From contig NZ_QDFI01000030.1 in the NCBI RefSeq assembly GCF_003254465.1, positions 1-48,473 of the forward strand: a stretch of DNA of 48,473 nucleotides. Direction: 5' to 3'. The notes under the pieces are model-generated. The model searched no databases. It had not been told where the DNA came from and saw only the letters and a list, made by a program, of their open reading frames with translations. The position numbers and the translations under genes are program-made. This document shows, piece by piece, positions 1 to 7,894 of this stretch. This DNA comes from Meridianimarinicoccus zhengii. Lineage in GTDB: Bacteria > Pseudomonadota > Alphaproteobacteria > Rhodobacterales > Rhodobacteraceae. Within the stretch, counting starts at the first letter, position 1, and each line of letters begins with the position of its first letter.

Positions 1-228
1 GGCCGCGATCCGGCGCCGCACCCAGTCTTTGACATCGGTCAGCTTGCCGCGTCCCGGATTGCCCTGCGGCTTTGGCGCAAGCGCGCCAGTCTCGCGCTTG
101 AGCCGCACCATGTCATTGACGAACTTGATGGAAACACACAGGCGCCGCGCCGCCTCGGTGTGCGTGCTGCCTTGCTCAACAAGCAAAACCGCCCGTTCAC
201 GTAACTCAACAGGATGCGGCTTACCCAT
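1..228 (-). mobile_element. IS630-family transposase, N-terminal 76 residues (cut by window start)
   Basis: Reading on the minus strand from an ATG at 228, the frame starts MGKPHPVELRERAV and stays open to the window edge. The first 76 residues hold a helix-turn-helix of the kind found at the N terminus of IS630/Tc1 transposases (EAARRLCVSIKFVNDMVRLK) followed by a basic linker (PQGNPGRGKLTDVKDWV). The DDE catalytic domain would lie outside the window, so I cannot tell whether the element is intact. The sequence between 229 and 465 has no gene I recognise; the end of the insertion sequence should lie there, and short GGAATC/GATTC repeats occur at about 268-298, but I could not define the terminal inverted repeat. 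The element sits just beyond the 3' end of the liv operon and points away from it. Confidence 0.75.
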
Positions 229-465
229 ACCTGACCCCCATATCTGCCTCCAGAACAGGGAATCACGGGATGATCGAAATGGGAATCCAGAATCCGATCA
301 GGGGCGACACGCTCTAGCCCGCCGCGTCCTCGAACGAGCGGATGCGGAACACCATCCCGCCATTTCGCCGCCACGAATTGCGGGGCGGACGCCTTCAGGT
401 ACAGGCGGAGCGGTCGGTTGAAGCCCCCCATGCGTCCGCTCTGAAAGCCGGGTCACGTTCCGCGG

Positions 466-1530
466 TCAGGTCGCGCGTTGCCGGGGCAACTCCGACCTAG
501 GTGCAAATCGCGACCGGACACTCTGCTTGATGTTGTACCAGAGCTTGGCCATGCCGAGCGGTTCGTAGATCATGAAGATGATGATCAGGGCGCCGAACAC
601 GACCTGCTCGGTCGCCGAAATGATCGTCGCGTCGATCGCGCCATGGAACAGGTTGTTCCCGATACTGTTGAGCACGACGGGAAACAGCAGGATGAAGGCC
701 GCCCCGATAAACGCCCCGTTGATCGTGCCCAGCCCGCCGAGAATGACCATGAACAGGATCTTGAAAGACAGCTTGATGTCGAAGGCGACAGGTTCGAGCG
801 ACTTCAGATAGGTAAAGGCAAAGAGCGCCCCGGCGACACCGCAGAAGAAAGCCGAGATCGCGAAGGCCTGCAGCTTCGTCCTGAGCAGCGAAATACCCAT
901 GGACTCCGCGGCGATATCCATGTCGCGCACTGCCATCCAGTTTCGGCCCGTGCTGCCACGCGTCATGTTGATCGCCAGTATCGTGAGCACCGTTACGACG
1001 ACCACCACCACCAGATACATCTCGAAGGGCGAGGTGAAGGGCTTGCCGAAGATCAAGATGTCCTGCGCCGTGATGATCCCCGACGTGTCGTAATTCTTGA
1101 ACCATCCGAACTTGTCGATCATCCAGATGATGAAGAACTGCGAGGCGAGTGTCGCCACCATCAGATAGATACCCCGGACCCGGAGGCTGGGCAGCCCGAA
1201 GAGTATGCCGAAGGCCGCCGCGATCAGACCCGAGAGTGCCAGCGCCACGGGAAACGGCAGATAGGGCACGCGCAGGATCAGGTTGAAGCAGGCAAAGGCA
1301 CCGGCAGCCATGAAACCGGCCGCGCCAAGCGCCAGCTGCCCTGTATAACCCATGACGATCTGCTGCCCGATGGCCGCGAGCGAAAGGCAAAGCCACGGGA
1401 TCAGGATCGAAGAATACCAGTAGTCGGTCTGGACGACCGTCGGGATGACGACCAGCGCCACCAGCAAGGCAACGACGAGATTGGCGAGGTCGCTTCGCGT
1501 GTACCCCATGAAAACGGTCTTCGCGTTCAT
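466..1530 (-). CDS. livM: LivM-type branched-chain amino acid/amide ABC permease
   Basis: A 354-residue inner-membrane permease of the LivM family, last gene of the five-gene transporter operon. The protein has about nine to ten hydrophobic segments, begins MNAKTVFMGYTRSDL, and carries the family landmarks: IGQQIVMGYTGQLALGAAGF near residue 55, a FGLPSLRVRGIYLMVATLA segment near 110-130, and the cytoplasmic EAA-like loop around RDMDIAAESMGISLLRTK near residue 202 that contacts the ATPases. Length matches the family. It starts 9 nt after the stop of livH and therefore is probably translated from the same message. The C terminus is short and basic. Substrate cannot be read from the permease; the family handles branched-chain amino acids, amides and related compounds. 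Confidence 0.9.
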   Translation of the reverse strand: MNAKTVFMGYTRSDLANLVVALLVALVVIPTVVQTDYWYSSILIPWLCLSLAAIGQQIVMGYTGQLALGAAGFMAAGAFACFNLILRVPYLPFPVALALSGLIAAAFGILFGLPSLRVRGIYLMVATLASQFFIIWMIDKFGWFKNYDTSGIITAQDILIFGKPFTSPFEMYLVVVVVVTVLTILAINMTRGSTGRNWMAVRDMDIAAESMGISLLRTKLQAFAISAFFCGVAGALFAFTYLKSLEPVAFDIKLSFKILFMVILGGLGTINGAFIGAAFILLFPVVLNSIGNNLFHGAIDATIISATEQVVFGALIIIFMIYEPLGMAKLWYNIKQSVRSRFAPRSELPRQRAT

Positions 1531-1539
1531 TTCTCTACC

Positions 1540-2442
1540 CTATACCCGTCTGATGATCTTCTCGCCGAAGAGACCCTCGGGCCGCCACAGCAGGAAGAGG
1601 ATGGCCATGACGTAAGGCGCCCAGCCCTCGATCGCGCCGCCGAAATAGGGCCCGACATAGACCTCCAGCACCTTCTCGGTCGCGCCGATGATCAGCCCGC
1701 CGATGATCGCGCCGGGGATCGACGAAAAGCCGCCGATGATGAGGACCGGCAGTGCCTTGAGCGCAAGGTCCACCAGCGCGAACTGCACACCCGCGCGGGC
1801 GCCCCACATCATGCCTGCCACCAGCGCGACGATGCCTGCCGCAGTCCAGACGAGCAGCATGATGTTGCCGAGCGGAATGCCGATGGAACTGGCCGCGCCC
1901 GGATCGTCGGCCACGGCGCGCAGGCCAAGGCCCATCTTCGTATACTTGAACAGAAGTGCGAGCGCGATGATCAGGAACGCGGCAACGAAACCGGCCGTCA
2001 GATCGAGTGCGCTGATGAAAAGTCCCGTGCTGTCGATGATCCACTGGATCGGAAAATCGCCGATCCCCAGGTCGAGCCGCCGGACCTCCACGCCCCAGGT
2101 CGCCTGCGCGAGCCCTTCGAGCACGAAACCGAGCCCGATGGTGGCCATCAGGAGCGTATCCTCGCTTTGCGTGCGCAAGGGCTTCAGAACCAGCCGTTCG
2201 GTGCAGAATCCCACAAGCCCCATCAGCAGGATCGTCACGAAGAACGCGACGACGAAGGGCAGCCCCAGTTCCATGAAGCCGACGAAGGCCAGGACGGCAA
2301 AGAACACCATCGCGCCCTGTGCGAAGTTGAACGTCGACGAGGCCTTGTAGATCAGCACGAATCCGAGCGCGACGAGCGAGTACATGGTTCCGGCGAGCAG
2401 CCCTGCGACGACGACCTCGATGAAAAACAGGAACTCAGTCAT
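1540..2442 (-). CDS. livH: LivH-type branched-chain amino acid/amide ABC permease
   Basis: A 300-residue permease with eight or so membrane segments, starting MTEFLFFIEVVVAGLLAGTM. Family signatures include the N-terminal GTMYSLVALGFVLIYKAS stretch with the following FNFAQGAM, and a loop reading GLGLRAVADDPGAASSIGI near residue 170-190 equivalent to the EAA motif that docks on the LivG/LivF ATPases. Together with LivM it forms the membrane pore of the importer. Its start overlaps the end of livG by 8 nt, which supports translational coupling, and livM follows after 9 nt. The length agrees with the family and no damage is visible. Confidence 0.9.
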   Translation of the reverse strand: MTEFLFFIEVVVAGLLAGTMYSLVALGFVLIYKASSTFNFAQGAMVFFAVLAFVGFMELGLPFVVAFFVTILLMGLVGFCTERLVLKPLRTQSEDTLLMATIGLGFVLEGLAQATWGVEVRRLDLGIGDFPIQWIIDSTGLFISALDLTAGFVAAFLIIALALLFKYTKMGLGLRAVADDPGAASSIGIPLGNIMLLVWTAAGIVALVAGMMWGARAGVQFALVDLALKALPVLIIGGFSSIPGAIIGGLIIGATEKVLEVYVGPYFGGAIEGWAPYVMAILFLLWRPEGLFGEKIIRRV

Positions 2443-3232
2443 GGGCCACCCCGAGATAGGCGTCGATCACGGCCTGATCGGAGCGGACCTCGTCCGGCGG
2501 GCCGTCGCCGATGACCTTTCCGTAGTCGAGCACGACCACGTTGTCCGAGATATCCATGACGACCCCCATGTCGTGTTCGATCAGAACCATGGTGGTGCCG
2601 AACTCGTCATTGACCTTGAGGATGAAGCGGCACATTTCGCGCTTTTCCTCGACATTCATGCCGGCCATTGGCTCGTCGAGCAGGAGGATTTCGGCCTCCG
2701 TGGCCAGCGCCCGGCCAAGCTCCACCTTTTTCTGCAACCCGTAGGGCAACCGACCGACCGGTGTATCCCGGATATGCGCGATCTCGAGAAACTCGACGAT
2801 TTCCTCGCAACGCTCGCGGTTTTCCCGTTCCTCGCGTCTGGCCTGCGGTGTCTGGAAGGCGACTTGCAGGAAATTGGCCGACATGTGCAGCTGACGTCCC
2901 ACGAGGACATTGTCGAGAACGGACATCCGCTTGAACAGGGCGAGGTTCTGGAAGGTTCGCGATATGCCCTTTCGTGCCACGATGTTCGGGCTGATCTTGT
3001 CGAGCACTTCGTTCTTCAGGGTGATCGTGCCTTCCTGCGGCTTGTAGATCCCGTTGATGCAGTTGAGCAGGGAGCTCTTGCCGGCGCCGTTTGGTCCGAT
3101 GATCGCCCTGATCTCGTGCCTGAGAACGTTGAACGAGGTATTCGTGATCGCCTTGACGCCGCCGAAGCTGAGCGAGATGTTCCGGACCTCCAGTATCGGG
3201 TCGCCGATCGGAAAGTTTCTGGCCTGCATCAT
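2435..3232 (-). CDS. livG: LivG-type ABC transporter ATPase
   Basis: A 265-residue ATP-binding subunit. Walker A is GPNGAGKSS near residue 48, the signature region reads GLQKKVELGRALA (a LivG-typical variation of LSGGQ), Walker B with its catalytic glutamate is ILLLDEPMAGM near residue 180, and the switch histidine is in LIEHDMGVV near 215. The C-terminal region is the short LivG-type extension. It pairs with LivF to power uptake through LivH/LivM. It lies 36 nt downstream of livF and overlaps livH by 8 nt. The start chosen is the tandem ATG (MMQARNFPIGDPILEV), which leaves about 12 residues before the first beta strand. Confidence 0.9.
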   Translation of the reverse strand: MMQARNFPIGDPILEVRNISLSFGGVKAITNTSFNVLRHEIRAIIGPNGAGKSSLLNCINGIYKPQEGTITLKNEVLDKISPNIVARKGISRTFQNLALFKRMSVLDNVLVGRQLHMSANFLQVAFQTPQARREERENRERCEEIVEFLEIAHIRDTPVGRLPYGLQKKVELGRALATEAEILLLDEPMAGMNVEEKREMCRFILKVNDEFGTTMVLIEHDMGVVMDISDNVVVLDYGKVIGDGPPDEVRSDQAVIDAYLGVAHD

Positions 3233-3268
3233 CTGTGTCGTGCTCTTTCTCTGTGCGCGCGTTTCGGC

Positions 3269-4093
3269 CTAGCCGTGGTGAAGATCCGGGTGCACGGCGC
3301 TTTCCTGCCGAAGGACGTCCCGGAAATTCTTCCTGCCTTCCTTGGAAATGCCGAGATACAGATCCCTGACGCTGTCGTCGTTCAGCAGGCTCTCGGCCGT
3401 CCCGTGCAGCATCACGTGCCCGGTTTCGATGATGTATCCGTAGTCGGCATTGCGCAGCGCGACGTTGGTGTTCTGTTCCGCAAGCAGGATGCTCACACCT
3501 TCGTTCTGGTTGAGTTCGGTCACGATGCGGAAAATCTCGGCCACCAGTTGCGGGGCGAGTCCCATGGAGGGTTCGTCCAGCAGAAGCATCCGGGGCTTCG
3601 CCATCATGGCGCGGGCGACAGCGACCATCTGCTGTTCTCCGCCCGAGGTGTAACCGGCCTGGCTCTTGCGTTTGTCCCTCAGGCGATTGAAGTAGCCATA
3701 GATCTTTTCCAGCTCGTTCCGCATCTCGGCCTTGGACAGCCTGCGCGAATAGGCACCGGCGATGATGTTCTCCTCCACCGTCAGGTGACCGAAGCAGCGG
3801 CGCCCCTCCAGGACCTGCACCATCCCCAGTCCGACCATCTCAGCGGGCGTCTGTCCTTTGACCGGCGTGCCGTCATAGGTGATCGTTCCCTTCGTCACCT
3901 TGCCCTTTTCCGACGCAAGCATCGTGGAGATGGCCTTCAGCGTCGTGCTCTTGCCCGCTCCGTTGCCGCCGAGCAGGGCGACGACCTTGCCCCGCGGGAC
4001 GGTGAGCGAGACATCGTGCAGCGCGGAAATGACATTGTCATAGACGACTTCGATGCTGTCGATTTCCAGGATGTTGTCGGTCGGTACGTTCAT
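3269..4093 (-). CDS. livF: LivF-type ABC transporter ATPase
   Basis: A 274-residue ATPase. Walker A is GGNGAGKSTT near residue 43, the signature is TSGGEQQMVAVARAMM near residue 150, Walker B is LLLDEPSMGLAPQLV, and the H-loop position reads LAEQNTN, the Q/N variant usual in LivF. At about 274 residues it is longer than E. coli LivF (237), with a C-terminal extension ending in a region of charged residues (YLGISKEGRKNFRDVL). This longer form is common in transporters of this class that carry substrates other than leucine. First ATPase gene after the binding-protein gene; a stem-loop at 4161-4190 separates the two. Confidence 0.88.
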   Translation of the reverse strand: MNVPTDNILEIDSIEVVYDNVISALHDVSLTVPRGKVVALLGGNGAGKSTTLKAISTMLASEKGKVTKGTITYDGTPVKGQTPAEMVGLGMVQVLEGRRCFGHLTVEENIIAGAYSRRLSKAEMRNELEKIYGYFNRLRDKRKSQAGYTSGGEQQMVAVARAMMAKPRMLLLDEPSMGLAPQLVAEIFRIVTELNQNEGVSILLAEQNTNVALRNADYGYIIETGHVMLHGTAESLLNDDSVRDLYLGISKEGRKNFRDVLRQESAVHPDLHHG

Positions 4094-4160
4094 CTGGGCG
4101 ATGCCAATCCATTCTTGCGGTTGGGTGCCGGACGCACTGGCAAAGTCAGTCCGGACGGTG

Positions 4161-4190
4161 GGGGCCAGGGATGTTCGTTTCCCTGGCCCC
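4161..4190 (-). terminator. stem-loop between binding-protein gene and livF
   Basis: A perfect 10-bp inverted repeat (GGGGCCAGGG / CCCTGGCCCC) with a 10-nt loop lies in the 129-nt gap between the binding-protein stop and livF. There is no T-run on either side, so it is more likely an mRNA-stabilising or partially terminating structure than a full terminator. Such structures after a binding-protein gene usually give more binding protein than membrane components. Confidence 0.6.
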
Positions 4191-4222
4191 GACCATTTGC
4201 GCCACAGGGGGCTGGCGCCCCT

Positions 4223-5557
4223 TCAGCACTCTTTCGGCGTTATGCCATTCTCGCTGGCGAACTTGGCCGCGGACTCCTCCACCAATCCGCGAATGAACGC
4301 GGGATCGAGCGGGGCTTCCCAGTCGGTGACCTGCTGGAACTTCTCGCCATCCCACTGCATCATGGCGAACCGTCCCGCGCCCTCGTGGTTTTCGCACGAG
4401 ATCGCGAAGGGTGCGACCATGCCCCTGATGCCGATTTCCTCAAGACGCTCTACGGTCATGTTGAGCGCCTCGTAGCCGTCGCGGAACTCCGCACCGGTCA
4501 CGGCCTGCCCGACCTTGCCGTGCATCTCCTGCGCGTTCTTCATCGCCTCGATCCACATGACGGCCGCACCGAGACCCCGGTTCCAGTAGACGGACCCGAC
4601 CCGGCTTTCATCCGACAGGTTGCCCTGTCCGCTGCCGTAGACCTGTTCCTTGATGGCCGCCACGAGCGGATAGGAATCTCCGGGCAACGCGTTGGCCATC
4701 GCATACGTGCCGATCGCCGCGTCACCTGCCGGGTACATGTCTTCCTCGGCTGCACCGAAGGTAACGTAGATCATCCGGTCCCGCGGGAAGTTCACCCGTG
4801 CGGCGTTCGTCATGGCGGTGGAGTTCATGCCCGATCCGGCGCCCCAGAATGTGACCCAGTCGGGCTGTTCGCGCCGGATTTGCAGCCATTGGGACTGCTG
4901 CTCCAGACCCGGTGGCGGGATCGAGATCTCGACCAGCGTCACGCCCCAATCCTCGGCGATCTGCCGCATCGCGGGAAGCGGTTCGCGGCCATAGGCGCTG
5001 TCGATATGAAGGTGCACGATCTTCTTGCCCCTCATGTTCTCGATGCCGCCTTCCTGTTCAGCCATGAACTTCATCTTGACCGCGATCTGCGACCAGTAAT
5101 GGCTGGCGGCGTTGAACACCCATGGCCAGACCGTGCCATCCGCCGCGTCCGTCCGGCCATAGCCGTATTGCGCCAGAACGACGTTGTCTTCGGCCATCCG
5201 GTTGATCACGGCATAGGCGCCGGGCGTTCCGAGCGTGTCGAACACGACGATCCGCTGGCCGTCCTTTTCGAGAAGCCGCTGGTAGCATTCGACGGTCTTG
5301 ACCGCGTTGTACTCGGTCTCACATTCCTGCCACGTCAGCATGACGCCGTTCACGCCACCGTTCATGTTGACGTAGTTCATGTAGTCGATCTGGGCGCCGT
5401 AATAGCCGGTGCCCATGGCGGAATAGGGACCTACCCGGCTGCTGGCGACCGGAAAGTACTGGGTTTCCTGCGCGACCGCAGAATCCGGCAGCGCGAATGT
5501 CCACGCCGCCACCATGGCGGCAGCCACCGGCATCAGGCGTATCCGTCGATGCTTCAT
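4223..5557 (-). CDS. periplasmic substrate-binding protein of the liv-type ABC importer
   Basis: A 444-residue type I periplasmic binding protein (Peripla_BP_6/LivK-like). The start at 5557 is preferred over upstream in-frame codons because a GGAGGA sequence precedes it and it gives a clean signal peptide: basic MKHRRIRL, a hydrophobic core, then a likely cleavage after AVA near residue 30. The mature protein starts QETQYFP and contains the expected substrate-lobe features such as GTGYYGAQIDYMNYVN and VVFDTLGTPGAYAVINRMAEDN. It is longer than LivK (about 370). First gene of the operon, so the promoter should lie upstream of 5557. Ligand unknown: branched-chain amino acids, amides, aromatic or short-chain carboxylates are all possible in this family. 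Confidence 0.85.
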   Translation of the reverse strand: MKHRRIRLMPVAAAMVAAWTFALPDSAVAQETQYFPVASSRVGPYSAMGTGYYGAQIDYMNYVNMNGGVNGVMLTWQECETEYNAVKTVECYQRLLEKDGQRIVVFDTLGTPGAYAVINRMAEDNVVLAQYGYGRTDAADGTVWPWVFNAASHYWSQIAVKMKFMAEQEGGIENMRGKKIVHLHIDSAYGREPLPAMRQIAEDWGVTLVEISIPPPGLEQQSQWLQIRREQPDWVTFWGAGSGMNSTAMTNAARVNFPRDRMIYVTFGAAEEDMYPAGDAAIGTYAMANALPGDSYPLVAAIKEQVYGSGQGNLSDESRVGSVYWNRGLGAAVMWIEAMKNAQEMHGKVGQAVTGAEFRDGYEALNMTVERLEEIGIRGMVAPFAISCENHEGAGRFAMMQWDGEKFQQVTDWEAPLDPAFIRGLVEESAAKFASENGITPKEC

Positions 5558-5940
5558 GTCAGATGTCCTCCCCATTTTTTGCTTTTCACTGAACTCGCTC
5601 CGAAAAGGATCGGCGTCCTCCGTGCCGCCGCTCCGGTCAGGGTGTCGTCCGTCATGACGACCCGACCGGCGCGCGACCGACAGTGTCCCTCCCAAAACCC
5701 TGCCGCAGCTTCTGCGTTCATGCGGATGCCCCTTGTGCGCGACACATCGGGCATGTCCGTCTAGGACGAAGTGCTAGGATGGAGCCTCCCGGCCTGTCAA
5801 ACTTTTTTTGTTTTATATCAGCTAGATAAAGCGAATCTGCCGCGCTGCAGAAAGGTCACAAAGTCACCGAAACGCCAGCACCGCAGCGTGCAGAGGGACA
5901 ATTTGTCCATCTCTCGGCGCGATTTCCGCCGGTCGGCGGA
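5558..5940. other. gene-free region upstream of the liv operon
   Basis: About 380 nt without a supported gene. It holds the leader and candidate promoter of the liv operon and an AT-rich patch at 5800-5835 (T-tract, TTTTATATCAGCTAGATAAAG) that stands out in this GC-rich sequence. The stop of the histidine kinase gene lies at its right edge. The T-tract could also help end the kinase transcript, but no clear stem precedes it. Confidence 0.5.
5772..5800 (-). promoter_or_regulatory. candidate sigma70-type promoter of the liv operon
   Basis: On the minus strand a consensus TTGACA (complement at 5795-5800) is followed after 17 nt by CTAGCA (complement at 5772-5777), a weak -10. It sits about 215 nt before the binding-protein start, leaving a long leader. 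The short direct repeat CTAGGA at 5761-5766 and 5774-5779 overlaps the -10 region and could be a regulator site. Prediction by eye only. Confidence 0.3.
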
Positions 5941-7890
5941 CTAATTGTCCGCGGCCGGGAACCACACCGAAAACGTGGCGCCCTTGCCCGGAACGCTGCT
6001 GACGCTGATCAGCCCGCCGACCCGTGTCACCAGCGCCTGGCTGATCGACAGACCCAGCCCGGACCCCTTGCCCAGCTTGGTCGTCATGAAGGGGTCGAAC
6101 ACGTTGTCGATCTTGTCCGGCGGAATGCCGGGGCCCGTATCCTCCACCAGGAGCTCGGTGCCCTGCGTGCCGTCGCGCGCCGCTGGCCGGGTCCGGATCG
6201 TGAGCGTCCCGCCGGTTCCCATCGCCTGCGTGGCGTTGATGACAAGGTTGACCATGACCTGCTGCAATTCGGTCTCGACGACCCTGAAGCCGGGGCTTGG
6301 GCAGTGGTCCACCCGCGTCTCGATCGCGTTCTTGCGTAGGTCGGGCGCAACAAGGATCAGCGCGTCGTCGACGGCCCGGGCCGCATCGACACGGGTCATC
6401 ACGTCCGACATCTCGTCCGGCCGGGTGAAGTTCAGCAGCTTGCCCACGATGATGTTGATGCGGTGGGTCTGGGCATCGATGAAATCCAGCTCGCTCTTGA
6501 ACTCCGCCCGCTGCTCGGGGGACAGCCGCAACCGGATGATCTCCAGATTGCCCTGGATGATCGCCACGGGGTTGTTGATCTCGTGCGCCACGCCCGCGGT
6601 GATCTCGCCGACCGAGGCCAGCTTCTCGGACATCACGAGTTGTGCGAAGGTGGCCTCCAGCTTGCGATTGGCTTCCTGAAGCTCTGCGGTCCGTTGCGCC
6701 ACGAGTTCGTTCAGGTTGTTCGCATAGTCCCGCAAGGCGGCATCGCGTTCCTCCACCTGGTCGAGCAGGCGGTCAAGATGCCGGGCGACCGTGTTGATTT
6801 CGTCCTGTCCCGACACCGGGCCGATCCGCGCATCGAGCGCACCGGCCTCTGCGCTGGCCATGGTGGCGGTCATCCGTTCCAGCGGCGCGAAGATGCCTCT
6901 GGCCAGCCACAGGAACAGCGGCACGGATGCGCCGATCACGGCCACGAATGCCAGGAACAGCGTCAGGATCGTCGCGTTCCGCTGTGCCTTGAAGGGCGCT
7001 TCGAGAAACCCGGTATAGAGCATGCCGACGCGATTGCCGGAAATATCGGCAAGCGGGACGTAGCCGGAGATATACCAGTCGTTGACGACGAAGGCCCGGT
7101 CGAGCCAGGTCTCCCCATCTTCCATAACGCGCTGCCACACCGCTTCGGATACCCGTGTTCCCAACGCGCGCGATCCTTCGAACAGCCGCACATTTGTCGA
7201 AATCCGGACGTCTTCGAGAAACAGGGTCGTGGTTCCGGTCCGCGAGAACGACCCGTCTTCGTCGCGATAGACAAGCGCGTTCATGGTGTCGATCACGCCG
7301 AGGTTTCGATTGAGCAGGCGGCCGCCGATCAGAACCTTGCCGCTGCGGGCGGCTCGATGCGCCGCCAGCATCAACATCCCCCGACTTTCCTCGTCGCGCG
7401 CGATCGGCCGCGCCGCCTCGGTGGGAACCAGCGGGATGGCGGCTCGGTCGGCCAAGGCGGGCGAAATCGCCGCGAGTTCGGCGGCGGTCAGCAGAGCCAC
7501 GCTCGTGCTTGGCGCATCGGGCGTCGCGGCGCGGGCCACCTCGCGCGCGGCACGGGGCAGACCTGCGTCGGACGTCCCGACCCACACCATGAAATCGAGC
7601 CCGAGTTCGGTGCGCCTGCTTTCGACGAAACCGGCAAGCGCCGCGTCGCCCCGCGACCGCGCCTCATCGAAATCCACGGACTGGGCGGTCGCCGACACCG
7701 CAGCGGCCTGCGTCGCCTTGATCTGGTCGAAATACTGTTCTGCCACGCGCAGGTCGCTGGCCACCTTCGCGATCAACAGGTCGTCGTACTTGTTGATCCA
7801 GCGCAGCATGGTCACGCCGAGCAGAAGCGGCAGCAGCACGATCAGCGGCAGCAGGGCGATGGCAAGCAACCGCAGCCGGACCGAATGCAT
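5941..7890 (-). CDS. membrane sensor histidine kinase with periplasmic Cache-type domain
   Basis: A 649-residue two-component sensor kinase. Membrane segments lie at about residues 7-29 and 306-332, enclosing a periplasmic Cache-like sensor domain whose end reads ISGYVPLADISGNRVGMLY. A HAMP linker (about 330-385) and coiled coil (ELVAQRTAELQEANRKLE) lead to the dimerisation/phosphoacceptor helix with ITAGVAHEINNPVA, His436. The ATPase domain shows the N box (QVMVNLVINATQAM), G1 (VEDTGPGIPP) and G2 (GKGSGLGLS). The start at 7890 gives a typical N terminus and lies 4 nt after the stop of the response-regulator gene, so the two are an operon and presumably partners. The layout resembles DctB/DctD-type carboxylate sensors, and the neighbouring importer is a plausible target, but the ligand is not known. 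Confidence 0.88.
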   Translation of the reverse strand: MHSVRLRLLAIALLPLIVLLPLLLGVTMLRWINKYDDLLIAKVASDLRVAEQYFDQIKATQAAAVSATAQSVDFDEARSRGDAALAGFVESRRTELGLDFMVWVGTSDAGLPRAAREVARAATPDAPSTSVALLTAAELAAISPALADRAAIPLVPTEAARPIARDEESRGMLMLAAHRAARSGKVLIGGRLLNRNLGVIDTMNALVYRDEDGSFSRTGTTTLFLEDVRISTNVRLFEGSRALGTRVSEAVWQRVMEDGETWLDRAFVVNDWYISGYVPLADISGNRVGMLYTGFLEAPFKAQRNATILTLFLAFVAVIGASVPLFLWLARGIFAPLERMTATMASAEAGALDARIGPVSGQDEINTVARHLDRLLDQVEERDAALRDYANNLNELVAQRTAELQEANRKLEATFAQLVMSEKLASVGEITAGVAHEINNPVAIIQGNLEIIRLRLSPEQRAEFKSELDFIDAQTHRINIIVGKLLNFTRPDEMSDVMTRVDAARAVDDALILVAPDLRKNAIETRVDHCPSPGFRVVETELQQVMVNLVINATQAMGTGGTLTIRTRPAARDGTQGTELLVEDTGPGIPPDKIDNVFDPFMTTKLGKGSGLGLSISQALVTRVGGLISVSSVPGKGATFSVWFPAADN

Positions 7891-7894
7891 CAGG

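Noticed and set aside
478-2514. 678-residue plus-strand frame opposite livM/livH
   Set aside because: Extremely Arg/Asp/Glu/His-rich translation mirroring the permease genes; a shadow frame.
2384-5764. 1126-residue open frame on the plus strand, antisense to the liv operon
   Set aside because: It is the complement of well-supported liv genes; its translation has no family features and its His/Asp/Arg/Gly-rich composition is typical of antisense frames in GC-rich DNA.
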